In this document: positions 61,901 through 64,000 of the stretch, in pieces | Position numbering within the stretch: position 1 is the first letter of the stretch | Layout: every line of letters starts with the position of its first letter | From: Pseudomonas sp. ANT_H4 | GTDB lineage: Bacteria > Pseudomonadota > Gammaproteobacteria > Pseudomonadales > Pseudomonadaceae | Assembly: GCF_008369295.1 (NCBI RefSeq) | Contig: NZ_VOBG01000020.1 | Span: forward strand, 1-64,000 | Length of the DNA stretch: 64,000 nucleotides | Direction: 5' to 3' | The notes under the pieces: generated by a model | Databases searched by the model: none | The model's input: the letters and a program-made list of their open reading frames with translations, nothing else | What the model was told of the DNA's origin: nothing | Made by a program: the position numbers and the translations under genes

Positions 61901-64000
61901 GGATCGCCCGCAAGGGTCGCTGCGCAACCGCGACGCCGAGACCATCAGCGTGCGCCTGGATGCCGAGCGCACCCGGCAATTGTTGCAACAGGCACCGAGC
62001 GCCTATCGCACCCAGGTCAACGACCTGTTACTGACGGCATTGGCCCGTGTGTTGTGCCGATGGAGCGGCCATGAATCGGCGCTGATCCAGCTGGAAGGTC
62101 ACGGTCGTGAAACCCTGTTTGATGAAATCGACCTGACCCGCAGCGTTGGCTGGTTCACCAGCGCCTACCCCTTGCGCCTGACACCTGTGCAAATCGAAGA
62201 GGCCGCCGGACAGGGCGCCTCGATCAAGGCGATCAAGGAACAACTACGTGCAGTGCCGCATAAAGGACTGGGTTATGGCGTGCTGCGCTACCTGGCGGAC
62301 GACCTGTGCCGCGAGGCCATGACCGCCTTGCCAACGGCGGCGATCACCTTCAACTACCTCGGCCAATTCGACCAGAGTTTTGATGGCGACGCGTTGTTCC
62401 TCCCGCTGGAGGAGTCTGTAGGCCCGGCCCATGATCCGGACGCGCCTTTGCCCAACGAGTTGAGCATCGACAGCCAGGTCTACAGCGGCGAGTTGGTGCT
62501 GCGCTGGACCTTCAGTCGCGAACGTCACGACAGCCAAACCATCAGCGAATTGGCAGATGCTTATCTGGGCGAGTTGCAGAGTTTGATCGAGCATTGCTTG
62601 CGGGACGATGCCGGCGGGCTCACACCGTCCGACTTCCCGCTGGCGCACCTGACCCAATCGCAACTCGATGCGCTGCCGGTGCCGGTCAGCGCTATTGAAG
62701 ACGTCTACCCGCTGACGCCAATGCAGGAAGGCTTGCTGTTGCACACCCTGCTGGAGCCGGGCACCGGCCTCTACTACATGCAGGACCGTTACCGCATCAA
62801 CAGCGAACTGAATCCCGAGCGCTTCGCCCAGGCCTGGCAGGCGGTGATTGCCCGCCATGAAGCCTTGCGCGCCTCGTTCTGCTGGAACGTTGGCGAAGAT
62901 ATGCTGCAGGTGATCCACAAACCGGGTCATACGCCCATCGAGTACCTGGATTGGAGCAATGATCCGCAAACTGAACAGGAGTCGCGCCTGCAAGCGCTGC
63001 TCAAAAGCGAGCGCGAAGCTGGCTTCGATCTGCTCAACCAGGCGCCTTTCCATCTGCGGCTGATCCGCGTCGGCGAGGCCCGTTACTGGTTCATGATGAG
63101 CAACCACCACATCCTGATCGATGCCTGGTGCCGCTCGTTGCTGATGAACGATTTCTTCGACATTTACATGGCGTTGGGTGACGGCCGCGACGCGCAACTG
63201 GCAATGCCGCCGTGCTATCGCGACTACATTGCTTGGCTGCAACGCCAGAACCTGGCCGAGGCGCGCCAATGGTGGCAGCAGAACCTGCAAGGCTTTGAAC
63301 GCACCACGCCGATCCCCAGCGACCGGCCGTTCCTGCGCGAGCACGCGGGCCACAGCGGTGGCATGGTGGTGGGCGACTGCTACATCCGTCTTGAGGCACG
63401 GGACGGCGCGCAACTGCGGGAGTTGGCCCAGGCTCATCAACTGACCGTCAACACCTTCGCCCAGGCGGCATGGGCTTTGGTGCTGCGGCGCTTGAGCGGG
63501 GATCGCGACGTGCTGTTTGGCGTCACCGTGGCCGGGCGCCCGGTGGACATGCCGCAGATGCAGCGCACCGTCGGCCTGTTTATCAACAGCATCGCCCTGC
63601 GGGTCAAGTTGCCCGAGGACGACCAGCCGTGCAGCGTGCGTCAATGGCTCAGCGGTTTGCTCGACAGCAATATGCAGCTGCGTGAGTACGAATACCTGCC
63701 GCTGGTAACGATCCAGGAACACAGCGAATTGCCCAAGGGCCAGCCGCTGTTCGACAGCCTGTTCGTGTTTGAAAACGCCCCGGTGGAAGTCTCGGTGCTG
63801 GACCGTGCGCAAAGCTTGAATGCCACCTCGGATTCGGGCCGCACCCACACTAATTTCCCGCTGACGGCTGTGTGCTATCCGGGTGATGACCTGGGACTGC
63901 ATTTGTCCTATGACCAGCGCTATTTCGACGAAACCACGGTGCAAGGCATGCTCGGCGAGTTCAAGCGCCTGCTGCTGGCGCTGGTGCAGGGCTTCCATGG
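52983..64000 (+). CDS. pvdL: Pyoverdine peptide synthetase PvdL (3' end outside window)
   Basis: 3672 codons in one open frame from ATG 52983 (AGGA upstream; ATG 52986 also possible). Domains: acyl-CoA ligase (6-546; YTSGSTALPKGV), carrier (Ser611), condensation C1 (HHIIADG 802-808), adenylation A1 (1120-1616; YTSGSTGQPKGV), carrier (Ser1658), C2 (HHIVTEG 1850-1856), A2 (2180-2673; YTSGSTGKPKGV), carrier (GGDS, Ser2723), epimerase E (HHLVVDG 2899-2905) and C3 (HHILIDA 3375-3381), cut by the window end. This is the PvdL plan of P. aeruginosa (fatty acid-Glu-D-Tyr-Dab), which starts the pyoverdine chromophore peptide. C2 has Glu instead of the usual Asp. The Dab-type A domain should follow beyond the window. 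Confidence 0.95.
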   Translation, partial: MMDAFELPRTLVQSLQHRAAQTPDQLALRFLAESAEQNVVLSYRDLDLRARTIAAALQATACQGDRAVLLFPSGADYVAAFFGCLYAGVIAVPAYPPESTRGHHQERLLSIIADAEPRLLLTTTGLRDSLAQINAAPPLLCVDDLDSGIADHWIAPNLAGDDIAFLQYTSGSTALPKGVQVTHGNLMANELLIRRGFGIDLNPDDVIVSWLPLYHDMGLIGGLLQPIFSGVPCVLMSPAYFLGRPLRWLEAISEYGGTISGGPDFAYRLCSERVSDSALERLDLSKWRVAYSGSEPIRLDTLERFAEKFAPCGFTPNNFFASYGLAEATLFVAGSTRGQGIPALRLDEQALAANRAEPGPGCAIMSCGTSQPEHAVLIADPHTLAELADNAVGEIWAAGPSIAHGYWRNPEATAETFVQHAGRTWLRTGDLGFIRDGEVFITGRLKDLLIVRGHNLYPQDIEQTIEREVEVVRKGRVAAFAVNDQGLEGIGIAAEISRSVQKILAPEALIKVIRQAVAEAYQQAPCVVVLLNPGALPKTSSGKVQRSACRNRLADGSLDSYAQFPQLHAQTSDSARLESELQGRIAAIWCEQLQVAQVGADDHFFLLGGNSISATQVVARLRESLGLELNLRLLFEAPTLATFAASVALLQQDGGVAQGSIHALSRQDDLPQSLAQNRLWITWQLDPQSSAYTIPGGLRLRGALDEDAVRASFQQLIQRHEALRTRFFERDGQAFQRVDATTAFELQVIDLSDLPAFEREARAQQIREDEARTQFDLEKGPLLWVTLVRLDDEDHQLLVTMHHIIADGWSLNVLIDEFSRLYAAASQGQTIELPVLALQYADYGSWQRQWLVEGEGQRQLAYWKEQLGDEHPTLSLATDHPRSAQQHRSASRHSVRLGASLGEAIRQTAQAHESTPFMLLLAAFQSLLHRYSGQRDIRIGVPNANRGRQETQGLIGFFINTLVLRAELDARLPFSELLAATRHAALGAQAHQELPFEQLLEVFPQAREQGLFQVMFNHQQRDLSALRRLPGLLAEELPWHSREAKFDLQLHSEEDRNGRLSLSFDYADELFDSATIQRLAEHFVSLLQAVCEQPQQAIGDLTLLNADEHAQQRQWSEAPCLPAQRLLPEQLNQHTSERTALVWQDASLTFAQLHTQANRLAHYLRDKGVGPDVCVAIAAERSPQLLIGLLAILKAGGAYVPLDPDYPAERLAYMLKDSGVQLLLTQTHLLEQLPVAEGVCVIAMDSLKLDSWPSHAPGLHLNGDNLAYVIYTSGSTGQPKGVGNTHAALAERLQWMQATYQLDETDVLMQKAPISFDVSVWECFWPLITGCRLVLAGPGEHRDPHRIAQLVQEHGVTTLHFVPPLLQLFVDEPQAGECTSLRRLFSGGEALPAQLRNRVLAQLPAVQLHNRYGPTETAINVTHWHCRAEDGERSPIGRPLGNVICRVLDDQLNSLPVGVPGELCIGGVGLARGYLGRAGLTAERFVADPLGEEGARLYRTGDRVRWSTDGVLEYLGRLDHQVKLRGFRVEPEEVEARLLALGGIAQAVVLVRETAAGAQLIGYYMASQPLDEQDVKAALAAELPEYMVPAQLMRLDAMPLSPSGKVDRRALPQPVWQVREHVEPQTPLEQQIAAIWREVLGLPRIGLLDDFFALGGHSLLATQIISRTRQACDVELPLRTLFEASELGDFAEQVRLIQASGQRNQQTAITKVDRSQPVPLSYSQQRMWFLWQMEPDSPAYNVGGMARLCGVLDVGRFEAALQALIMRHETLRTTFPSINGVAQQKVAAQTDVRMDWQDFSVLDEQTRQQRLQQLADGEAHTPFDLETGPLLRACLVKAGEQEHYLVLTLHHIVTEGWAMDIFARELSALYEAFIDERESPLEPLPVQYLDYSVWQRQWLESGERQHQLDYWTAQLGTEHPLLELPSDRPRPPVQSHQGELYRFDLSDDLAARVRSFNAERGLTLFMTMTATLAVLLYRYSGQTDLRIGAPVANRIRPESEGLIGAFLNTQVLRCQLNGQMRVGELFEQVRHTVIEGQSHQDLPFDHLVEALQPPRSAAYNPLFQVMCNVQRWEFQQSRQLAAMTVEYLANDARATKFDLNLEVTDLDHRLGCCLTYSTDLFDEPRIARMAEHWRNLLEALIAAPQQRLSELALLQADEQRALQDSLGIEAGEHRLDQCIHHLFSAQALARGDAPALTFAEQTLSYAELDGRANRLAWMLRERGVGPQVRVGLALPRSLEMVIGLLAILKAGGAYVPLDPEYPLDRLHYMIEDSGIGLLLSDAPMFEALGDLPASVSRWCLEDDLPQLANYPASELPSISLAQHQAYLIYTSGSTGKPKGVVVSHGEIAMHCQAVIQRFGMRADDCELHFYSINFDAATERLLVPLLSGAQVVLRAQGQWDAEEICGLIRQHRINILGFTPSYGSQLAQWLATQNQTLPVRMCITGGEALTGEHLQRIRAAFQPALFFNAYGPTETVVMPLACLAPEHLEEGAGSVPIGSIIGARVAYIFDADLALVPQGATGELYIGGAGLAQGYHQRAGMTAERFVADPFASGGRLYRTGDLVRQRADGLVEYLGRIDHQVKIRGFRIELGEIESRLLEHPAVRETVVLALESPSGKHLVAYLVSDEADHSALRESLKAHLKAQLPDYMVPTHLMVLDSMPLTANGKLDRRALPQPDSQANRQHYVAPSNELELTLAAIWCAVLNVQQVGLHDNFFELGGDSILSIQVVSRARQAGIHFSPRDLFQHQTVQTLAAVATRCEQISAEQGVLTGASGLTPIQHWFFDTEIPARHHWNQALLLAPVQALDPHRLEQALLAVLEHHDALRLSFTRRDAQWHAEHLAVPEGGVLWLAQVPGMEQCAVLFADAQRSLDLEHGPLIRALLVDGPLGQQRLLIAIHHLVVDGVSWRVLLEDLQNVYRQLSDGRSVSLPAKTSALRDWAARLQAYASSESLREELNLWQEQLAGPAVELPVDRPQGSLRNRDAETISVRLDAERTRQLLQQAPSAYRTQVNDLLLTALARVLCRWSGHESALIQLEGHGRETLFDEIDLTRSVGWFTSAYPLRLTPVQIEEAAGQGASIKAIKEQLRAVPHKGLGYGVLRYLADDLCREAMTALPTAAITFNYLGQFDQSFDGDALFLPLEESVGPAHDPDAPLPNELSIDSQVYSGELVLRWTFSRERHDSQTISELADAYLGELQSLIEHCLRDDAGGLTPSDFPLAHLTQSQLDALPVPVSAIEDVYPLTPMQEGLLLHTLLEPGTGLYYMQDRYRINSELNPERFAQAWQAVIARHEALRASFCWNVGEDMLQVIHKPGHTPIEYLDWSNDPQTEQESRLQALLKSEREAGFDLLNQAPFHLRLIRVGEARYWFMMSNHHILIDAWCRSLLMNDFFDIYMALGDGRDAQLAMPPCYRDYIAWLQRQNLAEARQWWQQNLQGFERTTPIPSDRPFLREHAGHSGGMVVGDCYIRLEARDGAQLRELAQAHQLTVNTFAQAAWALVLRRLSGDRDVLFGVTVAGRPVDMPQMQRTVGLFINSIALRVKLPEDDQPCSVRQWLSGLLDSNMQLREYEYLPLVTIQEHSELPKGQPLFDSLFVFENAPVEVSVLDRAQSLNATSDSGRTHTNFPLTAVCYPGDDLGLHLSYDQRYFDETTVQGMLGEFKRLLLALVQGFH

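Noticed and set aside
52968..63998. Long minus-strand frames (52968-54728, 56289-57755, 60135-61745, 62244-63998) opposite pvdL
   Set aside because: They are antisense shadows of GC-rich synthetase codons; composition is His/Gln/Arg-rich with no recognisable domains.

Overview
The window comes from a fluorescent pseudomonad, most likely of the Pseudomonas fluorescens group. It carries pyoverdine genes (pvdS, pvdG, pvdL), an acyclic terpene utilization (atu) cluster, and a run of genes in the same order as P. aeruginosa PA2824-PA2843 (sagS, ospR, gpx, msrB, aminotransferase, htpX, tpm, deaD, crotonase, class II DAHP synthase). It also carries Pseudomonas REP/REPIN repeats. All names rest on recognising motifs and gene order by eye; no search was run.

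Left part (1-15.4 kb): the tail of a probable transposase abuts a truncated repeat element. Next come class II DAHP synthase, a spermidine-synthase-like protein, a crotonase, the RNA helicase DeaD with a long structured leader, a DODA-type dioxygenase divergent from thiopurine methyltransferase, HtpX and an alanine-type aminotransferase. A redox-repair block follows: MsrB, glutathione peroxidase and an OspR/OhrR-type regulator with a clear operator, the SagS-like hybrid kinase, a DUF815 ATPase and the free-methionine sulfoxide reductase MsrC.

Middle part (15.3-38.9 kb): a RocS/BvgS-like hybrid kinase with its LuxR-type response regulator and a stand-alone receiver protein, dGTPase, an EAL phosphodiesterase, a YqjK-YqjE-YqjD-like membrane operon, an ammonium transporter, a Kef-type antiporter, a small glutaredoxin-like protein, an RluA-type pseudouridine synthase, a lipoprotein, molybdenum cofactor genes (mobA, moaB, moeA), a YegS-type lipid kinase, a NarX/NarL-like two-component pair, a small HPt-like protein lacking the phospho-histidine, CheV behind a FliA-type promoter, a MOSC protein, PpnP and a DEDD exonuclease.

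Right part (39-64 kb): atuA-B-C-D-E run as one operon divergent from atuR, with two mirror-image operators between them. atuF, the biotin-carrying subunit, is separated from atuE by a 609-bp repeat element, and atuG/atuH are not next to it. The pyoverdine locus follows: a PvdYII/IucB-like acetyltransferase and pvdG-pvdL, each preceded by an exact-spacing PvdS promoter (TAAAT or TAATT, 16 bp, CGT), and pvdS itself behind a Fur-box-like sequence. PvdL is cut by the window end in its third condensation domain. Three copies of a roughly 600-bp element with long inverted ends (GTACATATCCGTT...) and an embedded REPIN sit just past gene 3' ends at 119-465 (truncated), 40949-41557 and 50647-51242. This element family, and its apparent disruption by an insertion sequence inside the REP arm, is the least conventional signal here.
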